Assembly: GCF_016793595.1 (NCBI RefSeq) | Contig: NZ_JAEULY010000004.1 | Span: forward strand, 930,001-994,000 | From: Phreatobacter sp. | GTDB lineage: Bacteria > Pseudomonadota > Alphaproteobacteria > Rhizobiales > Phreatobacteraceae | DNA length: 64,000 bases | Direction of reading: 5' to 3' | Shown: one piece after another, positions 46,654 to 54,846 of the stretch | Numbering within the stretch: the first letter of the stretch is position 1 | Layout: each line of letters begins with the position of its first letter | The notes under the pieces: generated by a model | What the model was told of the DNA's origin: nothing | The model's input: only the letters and a program-made list of their open reading frames with translations | The model's database searches: none | Program-made: the position numbers and the translations under genes

Positions 46654-47193
46654 TCACCACCCCGCCCACGGCGCCACGGGGATCGGCAGGCGCAGCGCAA
46701 CCTTGAACAAAAGGATGCAGAAGGCCGTCATGCTCGCCGCGAAGACGATGGTCTGGAACCAGTTGCGCTCCGTCGTGGCGAGGCTGGCGAGCACCAGCGT
46801 CAGCGGGCCGGCCACGATCAGGCCGAGCGGCGGGATGAGATCGGTGCGGCCGATACCGGGAATGTTCAGCGTGGTGCCGCGGATCGTCGCCGCGAACACG
46901 AGGACCGAGCCGAGCACGAAGACCGGTCCGCGGATCGACCAGGCCTCGAGCCGCGGGCCGACCACCGTCAGCGCCTGCACGATGATGATCGAGCCGACCG
47001 CCATCAGCAGGAACGACAGCCCGCGCGGAAACGATCCGGGCCCCAGATTGGCCCCGCGGCCACCCGTCAGGTTCGACGACGCCCAGAGGCAGAACAATCC
47101 GAAAGCGACGATGAAGAGCCCGGCGAACATATCCTGCGGACTCTTGACCAGACCACGCGATTCCGCAGCCGTGTTGACCTTGTCTTCCTGCAT
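46654..47193 (-). CDS. tctB: Tripartite tricarboxylate transporter, small subunit TctB
   Basis: A 179-residue membrane protein with four helices. The start at 47193 (MQEDKVNTAAES) has GGGAG upstream. AGLFIVAFGLFCLWASSNL, then GANLGPGSFPRGLSFLLMAVG is the family signature. It works with TctA. No TctBC-specific regulators are seen nearby, and TctC would have to come from elsewhere. Confidence 0.9.
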   Translation of the reverse strand: MQEDKVNTAAESRGLVKSPQDMFAGLFIVAFGLFCLWASSNLTGGRGANLGPGSFPRGLSFLLMAVGSIIIVQALTVVGPRLEAWSIRGPVFVLGSVLVFAATIRGTTLNIPGIGRTDLIPPLGLIVAGPLTLVLASLATTERNWFQTIVFAASMTAFCILLFKVALRLPIPVAPWAGW

Positions 47194-47342
47194 CTGCTCC
47201 CGCTCCCAGCACCCTTGCAATCGGCCGTCCCGGCCCGGTGCTTTCCGCGCGGGGATGACATCACGCACATCGGCCGATGACAAGCGCCAACAGCATGATC
47301 GGATGGGGAAAAGGTGGACGGAAGGGCCGCCGGCCCGCTCCG

Positions 47343-47573
47343 TCACGCAGGTCGTGCGGGCCGCGAGCGGTAGTGATCAAGCACGAAAAGCCGGATCGAG
47401 GACGACAGATTGCCATGCGTCCGGTCGCCGTCGATATGACTGACGACCTCGGATAGCGTCTCGCGTCGCTCGGAGGCAATCTCCTTGAGGGCGTTCCAGA
47501 ACTCGTCTTCCAGGCTGACGCTGGTTTTATGGCCCTCTACAACGATGGACCGCTTGACTACATGGCTCTTCAT
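47343..47573 (-). CDS. Ribbon-helix-helix domain protein
   Basis: A 76-residue protein (MKSHVVKRSIVVEGHKTSV) with a beta strand VVEGHKTSVSLEDEFWNALKEIA and helices ERRETLSEVVSHID typical of RHH_4 type ribbon-helix-helix proteins that bind DNA as dimers. A GTG start 4 codons earlier would overlap the stop of the DUF4169 gene. RHH genes often sit beside DUF4169 genes in alphaproteobacteria; the target is unknown. Confidence 0.82.
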   Translation of the reverse strand: MKSHVVKRSIVVEGHKTSVSLEDEFWNALKEIASERRETLSEVVSHIDGDRTHGNLSSSIRLFVLDHYRSRPARPA

Positions 47574-47581
47574 ACCGGCCG

Positions 47582-47758
47582 TCACTCCGAACGCTTGTGA
47601 GCATCGAGGCGCCGCGCCTCCAGCTCTTCGCGGGCTTCATCCAGCTTGCGCTCCGCCGACGGCCTGCCGAAGCGCAGGCGATTGGCCTGTGCCTCGGACT
47701 TTGCGGTTTCCCCAACCCTCTGCTTGCGCGCTCGCCGGAGATTAACAACGTCACCCAT
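47582..47758 (-). CDS. DUF4169 family small protein
   Basis: A 58-residue (or 59 with ATG at 47761) charged protein starting MGDVVNLRRARKQR, with EAQANRLRFGRPSAERKLDEAREELEARRLDAHKR, a Lys/Arg/Glu helix matching DUF4169. Function unknown; its helical charged nature suggests a nucleic-acid or protein binder. The next gene begins around its stop. It follows sspB by about 260 bases. Confidence 0.82.
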   Translation of the reverse strand: MGDVVNLRRARKQRVGETAKSEAQANRLRFGRPSAERKLDEAREELEARRLDAHKRSE

Positions 47759-47992
47759 CATTCGGTTCCATAGCGAAATACCGACTCGCGCATTGACCAT
47801 CGGAGAGGCGGGCGGAGCATCCCGCCTTGCCGGCGGATCCGCGCACGACCTTTCCCAAAATGTGTAATCATCACGGCCCCGCGAGAAAACCTTCCCGAGA
47901 TACCGTTACGTCAGGTCGTCCTTGGAGGCCGACCTGTGAAAGACTGGCAAATGAAATAGGCGCAATTGTCCGCAGACGCCCTGCCCCGCAGA

Positions 47993-48012
47993 ATCCAAGC
48001 CCGCTTGCGGGC
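47993..48012 (-). terminator. Terminator candidate after sspB
   Basis: GCCCGC (47999-48004) and GCGGGC (48007-48012) form a 6-bp stem with a 2-base loop (or a 5-bp stem with a tetraloop), just 10 bases past the sspB stop. Only TTGGATT follows on the minus strand, so it is a weak candidate. Confidence 0.4.
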
Positions 48013-48022
48013 GGTCCGCCGG

Positions 48023-48595
48023 TTACTTCTTCCGGAATTTGTCGAGGCTGACGACCTCGGCCCCGCCGGTTTCCGGCTCCCGCGCAGCCTCCTCGCCGGT
48101 GGCCTTCGGCGCACGTTCGGCACCGACCTCGCGGGGGGCTGACTTCTGCGGCACGGCGGCTTCGACGGTGGCGAGGCTTGCGGCGGCCGGCGGCGCGACC
48201 TCCCGCACCGTCGCCTCCCCCTGTTCGCCGTCCTCGGCGCCGGCGACCTCGAACTGCAGGCCGAACTGGACCGACGGATCGAAGAAGCCCTTCACCGCCT
48301 CGAACGGGATCAGCAGTCGCTCGGGAATGCCGCCGAAGGACAGGCCGACCTCGAATGTGTGCTCGGTGACGACCAGGTCCCAGAACTGGTGCTGCAGAAC
48401 GACCGTCATCTCCTGCGGATATTTCTCGCGCATACGGTTCGACAGCCGGACGCCGGGCGCCCGCGTGTCGAACGTGATGTAGAAATGGTGGTCGCCAGGC
48501 AGGCCTTCACGCGCTGCATCGACGAGCACGCGCTTGACGACGCCGCGAAGCGCATCCTGAGCCAGAAGGTCGTATCGGATAAGATCGGTCGGCAT
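48023..48595 (-). CDS. sspB: ClpXP adaptor SspB
   Basis: SspB binds the tmRNA-added degradation tag and brings tagged proteins to ClpXP. The 190-residue protein has the SspB-alpha fold (RYDLLAQDALRGVVKRVL, HHFYITFDTRAPGV, QHQFWDLVV, VGLSFGGIPERLLIPFEAV) and a C-terminal Ala/Glu-rich tail ending VVSLDKFRKK, the basic XB-type tip expected to contact ClpX. The gene lies directly downstream of ssrA on the same strand, about 80 bases away. Confidence 0.95.
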   Translation of the reverse strand: MPTDLIRYDLLAQDALRGVVKRVLVDAAREGLPGDHHFYITFDTRAPGVRLSNRMREKYPQEMTVVLQHQFWDLVVTEHTFEVGLSFGGIPERLLIPFEAVKGFFDPSVQFGLQFEVAGAEDGEQGEATVREVAPPAAASLATVEAAVPQKSAPREVGAERAPKATGEEAAREPETGGAEVVSLDKFRKK

Positions 48596-48674
48596 GTCTT
48601 GATCGGGCCGAGCGCCCTGTTGCCCCTGCCGCGCCCTGCATCACCTGTCTGCCGCGGCGCGGATCGCGGAAGAA

Positions 48675-48988
48675 GTGGAGGCTTCTGTTGCCAGGTGCCT
48701 CCGAACCCCGCCTTACAGTGCTACCCGCAAGGACTTTGATTTCGGTACCATTACCGCATTACGCGGCAACGGCCACCGGAGCATAGTTGTCGTTGGCAAC
48801 TATTGAGACGGCCCGATAACGGCGGAACCATGCCGAGCAAAAGTCCACCCTTTACACCCTCGTCGATCCTGTTTCGCCCCCATCACCAACGCCGCCTGGG
48901 CGGCCCTGATGGTGGAGGCGCCGGGTACTGCCCCCGGGTCCGAAAGGCTTATTGCGATGGCCGTTTATCGCCATAGCCGGGTTGCCCC
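48675..48988 (-). ncRNA. ssrA: Circularly permuted tmRNA (ssrA), two-piece type
   Basis: Read on the minus strand, the acceptor piece comes first: a TTTCGGAC element, a T-arm with 5-bp stem CCGGG/CCCGG and 7-base loop, and CGCCTCCACCA ending at 48910. A 28-base spacer (48882-48909) follows, then the 5' end GGGGGCGAAAC from 48881, whose first seven bases pair with CGCCTCC to make the acceptor stem, including the G-U pair at position 3 that signals alanine. The coding piece continues with GGATCGACG, the tag frame, and a hairpin GGAGGC/GCCTCC (48677-48702). Exact 5' and 3' ends are not certain. tmRNA rescues stalled ribosomes. Confidence 0.95.
48759..48797 (-). other. tmRNA tag reading frame
   Basis: The resume codon GCC at 48797-48795 starts the frame, which reads ANDNYAPVAVAA and stops at TAA (48761-48759). 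With the charged alanine the added tag is (A)ANDNYAPVAVAA. The hydrophobic VAA/AVAA end should be read by ClpXP and the ANDNY start by SspB. The frame supports the tmRNA call by itself. Confidence 0.95.
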
Positions 48989-48997
48989 GGCGCACTG

Positions 48998-49026
48998 AAT
49001 ATAGGCGAGCCGGAGGCGCGGCGAAA
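48998..49026 (-). promoter_or_regulatory. Putative ssrA promoter
   Basis: On the minus strand TATATT (48998-49003) is a possible -10 and TTTCGC (49021-49026) a possible weak -35, 17 bases apart. Transcription would begin near 48988, just before the acceptor piece. Confidence 0.4.
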
Positions 49027-49031
49027 GAGCA

Positions 49032-52000
49032 TCAGCGACGCATGCCGGGCGCAGGACCAACTTCGACGGGTGCCGGCAGCGGCGGGAGGATCGACATCGG
49101 CGCGCCGGCATTCGGCGCCCCGGCACTGGGCGCGGCCGGCGGGCGGGCGCCGTCGAGCGCGCGGCGCACCACTCCGGGCAGGTCGCTGCCGGCCTGAGGC
49201 GCGGCGGGCCTCGCCGGGCGATGCGCTTCCGCCGGTCGGCGGGCCGGCACGGGAACGCCCTCGCGTGACGGCTCCGGCTCGGCCGGCGTCGCCTGTTCGG
49301 CCGGCGGCAGAAGGTCCGGCGACAGGTCCGGAACCGGCGGCAGGGGCACCACGACCGGCGGCGGCGGATGCGCGGTGAAACGGCTGAAGGCCCGCTGGCG
49401 TGCACGTTCGAGCCGGTCCGATTCGGACATCTGGATGCGCAGGGCGGCACGGTCGACGAGCCGCAGGCCGAGCCAGCCGGAGACATCGTCGGTATCGATC
49501 CGCCTCGTCGCCTGCCCGGCCGTGCCGTCGAAGCGCACGACGATGGCGGGAACGGCCTCATCGTCCCGGCCGCGATCCGGCGTGACCCTGACGACCGAGG
49601 CGAGGCGGCCTTCGGCGAGGTCGAGGCTGCCGCTCCAGGCGAGACGGCCGCCGGGTCCGGGAAAGATCGTCTCGGCAAGGCGCAAGGTCACGCCCGACAG
49701 CGTCAGCCGGGAGGTCGCGGCTGCGATATCGACAGGCGCCTCCAGCGCCTGCGCCAGCACGGCGCCGAAGGCCATGTCGCTCAGCGGCCGGCCGAGATCC
49801 TGCGCCACCTCCGCCTGACGGGTGGCGCGGGCCAGTGCCCCGAGGCTGACGCCGCTCGCACGCATGGCCGACCACGCGATGCCGCCGGTGCCCTGCAGGC
49901 TGGCGACCAGAGCCGCCGGGCTGGCGCCGTCACCGGCAAGTTCGATGGCGAGCCGCCCCTGCCCCGCGGCTCCCGGCCATCCGAGGCTGGCGGGCACGCC
50001 GTCCAGCGTCAGGTTGCCGGCAAGGATTGAACGCAACGGGCTGCGGTCGAGGCTGAGATTGCCGGACAGGCGGGCCGGTCCCATCGTCGCGGCCAGCTGG
50101 GTCAGGCTGGCGCGCGCGCCCCGGCGCGAGAGCCTGGCCGCAAGGCCGGTCATCGGCGGCGCATCGCCCATGAGCACGCGCTCGACAGTGAGGTCCAGTT
50201 CGGCGGCGATGGCGTCGGTGGCCAGCATGCCGAAGGCGGCATCCGGAAAGCTGCCGGAGGCAGTATCGATCAGCCAGGCGGGCCCCGAGACCAGCGCGGC
50301 CAGCGCCTCGCCCGATAGCGTGCCGAGGCGCAGTCGCCCGGCGGCCTCCAGGCCATTGCCGCGCAGTTCGGCCTCGACAGTGGTCGGGCCCACCTGCCCG
50401 CGCAGCGTCTGTGTCTGCCACGCTGTCCCCCGCGAGGTCGCCCGGAGATCGAGGCGCGCGGGCAGGCGGCCGGCGAGCTCGGCCGGCACGCCCAGCAGCG
50501 GCATGACCGGAGCAAGGTCGGTCGAGGCAAGCGACGCCGTATGGACGCCGCGCGCCGTGCCGGCAGTCTCGCTCGACACGGTGATTTCGGTCCCGGCGGC
50601 GGATGCGGCGCCCGAAACCTTCAGGCTTGCGGTGTCAGGACGCTCGACCGTGACCGAGAGGCGGGCGGGCGCGCCGGGCGTCGCGCCATGAGCGGTTCTG
50701 CCGGCGATCAGCGCATAAATCTGGTCGGCACGGGGAGACGAGACGTTCAGTTGCACCCGGCCGAGCAGCGTCTCCGGGCGCTCGATCTGTCCGGAGCCCG
50801 CGGCATCGACGGTCAGCGTGCCGCCGCCGACCCGCCCGTCCAGCCGAAGGCCGAGCGCGGAGCGTCCGCCCGCCGCGAAAGTCATGGCGAGGTCGGCATC
50901 CGCTAGCGAGGGCGCCCGCTCGCGCAGCCATGCCGCCGCCTGCGCGGTCACCGGGCTGCGCGAGAGAAGCACGACGAGACTGTCGACATTGGCCGCCCGG
51001 AGCCGACCGGACAGGCGTCCGACCAGCGGACCGCCGATGCCGTCAAGCCGGCCGGCCATGTCCATGCCGAAACCGGCGAAATCGGCGATGCGGATGCGCT
51101 CGGCGTCGAAGGTCCGCCCGTCCGTCGCGACCGACAGATCGAGCCCGCGCGCCGCCAGTCCGGCGAGGCGCACCTGTTCCGCCCGAAGCTGGAGCCGGGT
51201 ATCGGTGGCCGGGTCGAGCCTTGCGCCCGCGCCGCGCGCGAGCCTCAGCAGCAGGTCGAGGTCGAGCGCGTCGGCCGCAAGGTCGAGCGCCAGCGCGTGG
51301 CGGCCGAGCGCCGGCACGTCGAGGGTGATGCGCCCGCGCGCGGTGCCGGCCGGCGACGAGAGTTCAAGCTTATCAAGGGAAAGTCTGCCGGGCTCCGCGA
51401 CGACATCCGCTGCCAGGCGGACCGGATCGTCCAGCGTGCCTTCCGGGGTCGGCAGGGCGTCGAGCCACGACATGAGCGCGGCCGGCCGCATCGCCTGCAC
51501 GGCCATGACGCCCGAGAAGCCGAGATCGGGAGCAAGCATCGCGCGGCCCGACGCCTCGAGGCTCGCGCCGCCCGGCAGGCGCGCGGCGAGGCGTTCGACC
51601 CGCCAGCCGCCGTCGTCGGAGCGGAGATCGCCGCGAAGGTCGGCGAGCTGGCCGCCCGACAGCACAAGCCCGGCAATGTCGAAGCCGACCGAAACCGGCC
51701 GCGACGTCCGCCCCAGCCCCGGCGCCTCGCGCACCAGCGCGGCGATGACGTCGCGCGGCGTCGTGGCGGAGCCGGGCGCCGGCTCCGCGAGCCGGTCGAG
51801 ATCGACCTGGCGGGCGGAAAGCACCATCTCGGTCTCGCCCGCGCCGCCGAGGCCGATCCGCAGCGAGCCCGTCGCCCGCACGGCACGGTCGTCGGCCCCC
51901 ACCTGCGTATCCATCTTTTCGAAGACCACCGCATCGGCGGTCGCCGCCGCCTTGCCCGACAGCCGCCAGGGCAAGCGGCCCGCCATGCCGGCAAGAACGA

Positions 52001-52661
52001 TATCGCCGTCGAACCGCGGGCGCTCCTGCGTGGCGACCAGCCCCTCCGCATCGACCGTCAGGCTGGTTTCCCTGTCGGTGGCGCGCAGTCGCATCGCGAG
52101 AGAGCCGGCATCGGTCAGCGCGGCGGTCAGATGGACTGCCACGGCGCGCTCGCCGGTGACGACCGAGCCTTCGAGCCGCAGCGGCCCCTTCACCCCGCGC
52201 GATTCGCCGGTGAGCATCATGCGCTCGGCGATCAGCGTCGGCGGCGCGCCGGCCTGCGCCAGCGACAGCCGGGCATTCTCGACGAGAACCTCTTCCGCAG
52301 GCAGGAAACTGGTGGCTGCCTGCGATCCCGCGACCACGATATCGGCATCGCGGACATGGACCGAAGTCAGCGAGACATTGCCGCGCAGCAGCGGCGCGAC
52401 GCGCAGTTCGGCGCGCAGGCGGCCGATGCGCGCCCGCCCCGATGCATCGTCGAGGGCGATGTCGCGTGCGTCGATCTGGATCGTCGGCAGGAGGCGGATC
52501 GACAGCTCGCCGCCGATCGTGACCGGCCGCCCCATCAGGCGTGAGGCTTCGGCCTCGACCTGCGGGCGATAGGCGTTCCAGTCGATCAGCAGGGGCGCCG
52601 CGAGCGCCGCCACGATGGCGGCGATCAGCGCGAGACCCACGGCGAGCAAGGTGTTCTGCAA
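49032..52661 (-). CDS. AsmA-family protein
   Basis: A 1,209-residue protein with an N-terminal membrane helix (about residues 2-24, LAVGLALIAAIVAALAAPLL) followed by the AsmA start IDWNAYRPQVEAEASRLMGRPV and a long beta-rich periplasmic part. The last ~120 residues are Pro/Ala/Arg-rich. AsmA-like proteins are thought to move lipids between inner and outer membranes. The start is TTG with GGAG 10 bases upstream. The stop lies right by the ssrA promoter. Confidence 0.9.
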   Translation of the reverse strand: MQNTLLAVGLALIAAIVAALAAPLLIDWNAYRPQVEAEASRLMGRPVTIGGELSIRLLPTIQIDARDIALDDASGRARIGRLRAELRVAPLLRGNVSLTSVHVRDADIVVAGSQAATSFLPAEEVLVENARLSLAQAGAPPTLIAERMMLTGESRGVKGPLRLEGSVVTGERAVAVHLTAALTDAGSLAMRLRATDRETSLTVDAEGLVATQERPRFDGDIVLAGMAGRLPWRLSGKAAATADAVVFEKMDTQVGADDRAVRATGSLRIGLGGAGETEMVLSARQVDLDRLAEPAPGSATTPRDVIAALVREAPGLGRTSRPVSVGFDIAGLVLSGGQLADLRGDLRSDDGGWRVERLAARLPGGASLEASGRAMLAPDLGFSGVMAVQAMRPAALMSWLDALPTPEGTLDDPVRLAADVVAEPGRLSLDKLELSSPAGTARGRITLDVPALGRHALALDLAADALDLDLLLRLARGAGARLDPATDTRLQLRAEQVRLAGLAARGLDLSVATDGRTFDAERIRIADFAGFGMDMAGRLDGIGGPLVGRLSGRLRAANVDSLVVLLSRSPVTAQAAAWLRERAPSLADADLAMTFAAGGRSALGLRLDGRVGGGTLTVDAAGSGQIERPETLLGRVQLNVSSPRADQIYALIAGRTAHGATPGAPARLSVTVERPDTASLKVSGAASAAGTEITVSSETAGTARGVHTASLASTDLAPVMPLLGVPAELAGRLPARLDLRATSRGTAWQTQTLRGQVGPTTVEAELRGNGLEAAGRLRLGTLSGEALAALVSGPAWLIDTASGSFPDAAFGMLATDAIAAELDLTVERVLMGDAPPMTGLAARLSRRGARASLTQLAATMGPARLSGNLSLDRSPLRSILAGNLTLDGVPASLGWPGAAGQGRLAIELAGDGASPAALVASLQGTGGIAWSAMRASGVSLGALARATRQAEVAQDLGRPLSDMAFGAVLAQALEAPVDIAAATSRLTLSGVTLRLAETIFPGPGGRLAWSGSLDLAEGRLASVVRVTPDRGRDDEAVPAIVVRFDGTAGQATRRIDTDDVSGWLGLRLVDRAALRIQMSESDRLERARQRAFSRFTAHPPPPVVVPLPPVPDLSPDLLPPAEQATPAEPEPSREGVPVPARRPAEAHRPARPAAPQAGSDLPGVVRRALDGARPPAAPSAGAPNAGAPMSILPPLPAPVEVGPAPGMRR

Positions 52662-52740
52662 ACCGGCGCGCTCCCCGGAGACGGCGTCAGCCCCGAATTT
52701 AGGACTTGCCAGGGCTCACGGAAACCCTCGTTCGCACGGA

Positions 52741-53517
52741 TCAGCGGACGAAAGTGCCCTGCCGGCCGAAACCCCAGCCGAAATTGCTGCTGGGCGAGGC
52801 CGGCTGCAGCATCTGGACGGTTTCCGGCCGTGGCCGGCAGACCCGGCGGGTCCAGCGCGGATCGTGGCGGGCGAGGTCAAGGTGGAAATGGTCGTAGTGG
52901 AAGGCGTCGGAGCCCGGGCCGAGAACCGTGGTGAAATGGTCGCAGGCACGCACGAAGATCTCGCGCAGGAAGCCGGACTCGGCGGTCTCGCCGCGCCAGT
53001 GCTGACGGATCACGACCGTATGGCCGCTGGACAGGACGAAAGCGAAGACGTCGAGCGCGTTGCCGAAGGAATGCTCGGACATGCGGCCCGAGCGGCCGCC
53101 GCGTATGCCACGGCAGGAATAGGAACCGGCCCTGACCTCCACGACCCCGGCGCCGAACCAGCGCTGCGCCGCCGGCTGCACGACATTGTCGATCCAGCGG
53201 TCGACGGTCGGCACCATCTGGCAGGCGAGAGTCTGGGGGCGATTGTAGGACACCTGCCCGCGCGCCTGCGCGGACACGCGCAAGGGATAGTCCATCCCGC
53301 ATGTGCCCGGACCGTTGATCGTATTGGCCCGCTGGACGAACTGCGTCATCTGCACCGCGCCGGACGACATGCAGCGGCTCTCGAGGTCCGATCGCCACTG
53401 CTCGCGCCGCTCATAGGCATAGCGTCCGCAGGCGGCGATGGTGATCCCAGCAACCGCAACGGCAAACCATTTGAGGGCCCGGCGACCACGGCCCTGTGTG
53501 CCGAACGCAACACTCAT
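52741..53517 (-). CDS. Extensin-like family protein
   Basis: A 258-residue protein (MSVAFGTQGRGRRALKW) with an N-terminal membrane anchor (about residues 15-31) and the Extensin-like_C domain: CGMDYPLRVSAQ, RWFGAGVVEVRAGSYSCRGI, MSEHSFGNALDVFAF and FHYDHFHLDL. The SEHxxGxAxD and final HxH pattern resembles M15-type zinc peptidases, so a peptidoglycan hydrolase role is possible. Four or more cysteines suggest disulfides outside the cytoplasm. Confidence 0.87.
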   Translation of the reverse strand: MSVAFGTQGRGRRALKWFAVAVAGITIAACGRYAYERREQWRSDLESRCMSSGAVQMTQFVQRANTINGPGTCGMDYPLRVSAQARGQVSYNRPQTLACQMVPTVDRWIDNVVQPAAQRWFGAGVVEVRAGSYSCRGIRGGRSGRMSEHSFGNALDVFAFVLSSGHTVVIRQHWRGETAESGFLREIFVRACDHFTTVLGPGSDAFHYDHFHLDLARHDPRWTRRVCRPRPETVQMLQPASPSSNFGWGFGRQGTFVR

Positions 53518-53585
53518 CGGCAAATTCCGAAAAATCGGGGGATGTCCCTAATACGGCGTTCATCATGGCGGCCGGGGGTTAGCGC

Positions 53586-53633
53586 GAGCCGAAGAAACGC
53601 GGTGAACGGGAGCCGAAGAAACGGCGTGAGCGA
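53586..53633. repeat. Two-copy 24-bp tandem repeat
   Basis: GAGCCGAAGAAACG occurs at 53586-53599 and again at 53610-53623, exactly 24 bases apart, and the bases between the copies are also similar. It lies between the extensin-like gene and cysQ and codes for nothing recognisable. Confidence 0.5.
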
Positions 53634-53699
53634 TCGGTAAACGCCGCGCGCCGCGCCGGGACGCTTCCCACGCGCGGGGCAATCGCCTAGTCAGGTCGC

Positions 53700-54524
53700 A
53701 TGCCCTCCCGCTTCAACGATGCCGCCCTCGTCGATGCCCTCGGCTCCCTCGCCTCGGAGGCGGGCCGGCGGATCATGAGCCATTATGGCGGGGCCGCCCG
53801 GATCAAGAGCGACGGCTCGCCGGTGACCGCCGCCGACCACGAGGCGGAAGAGGTGATCCTCGAGGGGCTGGCGCGGCTGCTGCCGGGCGTGCCGGTGCTG
53901 GCGGAGGAATCGGCCGCCGCCGGCCGGCTGCCCGACAGCACCGACCTCTTCGTCGCGGTCGACCCGATGGACGGCACGCGCGAGTTCATCGGCGGCAATG
54001 GCGAGTTCACCGTCAATATCGCGCTGATCGCGGGTGGTACGCCGGTCGCCGGCATCGTTGCGGCGCCAGCGCTCGACCAGTTGTGGCTCGGGCTCGGGCA
54101 GACCGCCGAGGCGATGCGGCTCGCGCCCGGCAGGCCCATCGCGGATGCCACCGACCGGCGCCGGATCGCCACCCGCCCCCTGCCGCCGGAGGGCCCGCTG
54201 GCTTTGGTCAGCCGCTCCCATCCCGACCTGGACAGCGAGGGATACCTCGTCAGCCACGGCGTTGCCGGTCGCCTGCCGGTCGGTTCGTCGCTGAAATATA
54301 CGATGATCGCCGAAGGCCGCGCCGACCTGTCGGTGCGGTTCGCTTCGATCAGCGAATGGGACATCGCCGCGGCCCACGCCGTGCTGCAGGGCGCGGGCGG
54401 CATCATGCGCCGGCCGGACGGCGCGCCTCTGGTCTATGGCCGCGCGGACAGGTCGTTCCGCACCGACGCCTTCGTGGCGAGCAGCGCCGCATTCCGGGAG
54501 CGCTGGCCGTTTCCCGATGCCTGA
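53700..54524 (+). CDS. cysQ: 3'(2'),5'-bisphosphate nucleotidase CysQ
   Basis: CysQ hydrolyses 3'-phosphoadenosine 5'-phosphate from sulfate assimilation to AMP. The 274-residue protein has the inositol monophosphatase metal motifs: the ADHEAEEVI region, AEESAAAGR (Glu), and DPMDGTREFIGGNGEFTVN (Asp-Pro-x-Asp-Gly-Thr), with SISEWDIAAAHAVL at the C-terminus. An FIG or CysQ-specific REFINRNGEF-like stretch favours CysQ over inositol phosphatase. Confidence 0.9.
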   Translation: MPSRFNDAALVDALGSLASEAGRRIMSHYGGAARIKSDGSPVTAADHEAEEVILEGLARLLPGVPVLAEESAAAGRLPDSTDLFVAVDPMDGTREFIGGNGEFTVNIALIAGGTPVAGIVAAPALDQLWLGLGQTAEAMRLAPGRPIADATDRRRIATRPLPPEGPLALVSRSHPDLDSEGYLVSHGVAGRLPVGSSLKYTMIAEGRADLSVRFASISEWDIAAAHAVLQGAGGIMRRPDGAPLVYGRADRSFRTDAFVASSAAFRERWPFPDA

Positions 54525-54846
54525 TGCGGCACCCTGCCACACGATTTGATCGCTCCCGCGCAGCCGGCGAAATCGGCGACGGCGGCGGCAGGCGTGGACG
54601 GCGGATCGATAAGCTGACTGGATCACTCAGCAATTCACACCGATTGCAATCGTTCTAATTGTTGTTTTGACGAATTCTAATGTTTGCCCAAGAGCTTGCG
54701 GCATTTTCGGACCAAGATAGGATGCCGGCAATCGGATCAACCCGTCCGGTTCCCGTCATTCAGACGTTGCGCCAGCCGCCGGGATGCCGTCGGCACCGCG
54801 CGCGCCTCGTGTCCCGAACCATCATCCCCAAGCGCGGAGTTTCACC
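54525..54846 (+). promoter_or_regulatory. Region upstream of iron transporter operon
   Basis: No gene is seen. An AT-rich island at 54630-54690 holds a perfect 12-base palindrome CGATTGCAATCG (54641-54652) and two direct copies of TTCTAAT (54653-54659 and 54675-54681). TTCTAA halves occur in Irr-type iron boxes, but the full inverted ICE form is not present. This is a likely promoter/operator area for the downstream ABC genes. Confidence 0.4.

Noticed and set aside
48783-48804. A hairpin near ATAGTTG/CAACTAT
   Set aside because: It falls in the start of the tmRNA tag frame and needs no separate explanation.
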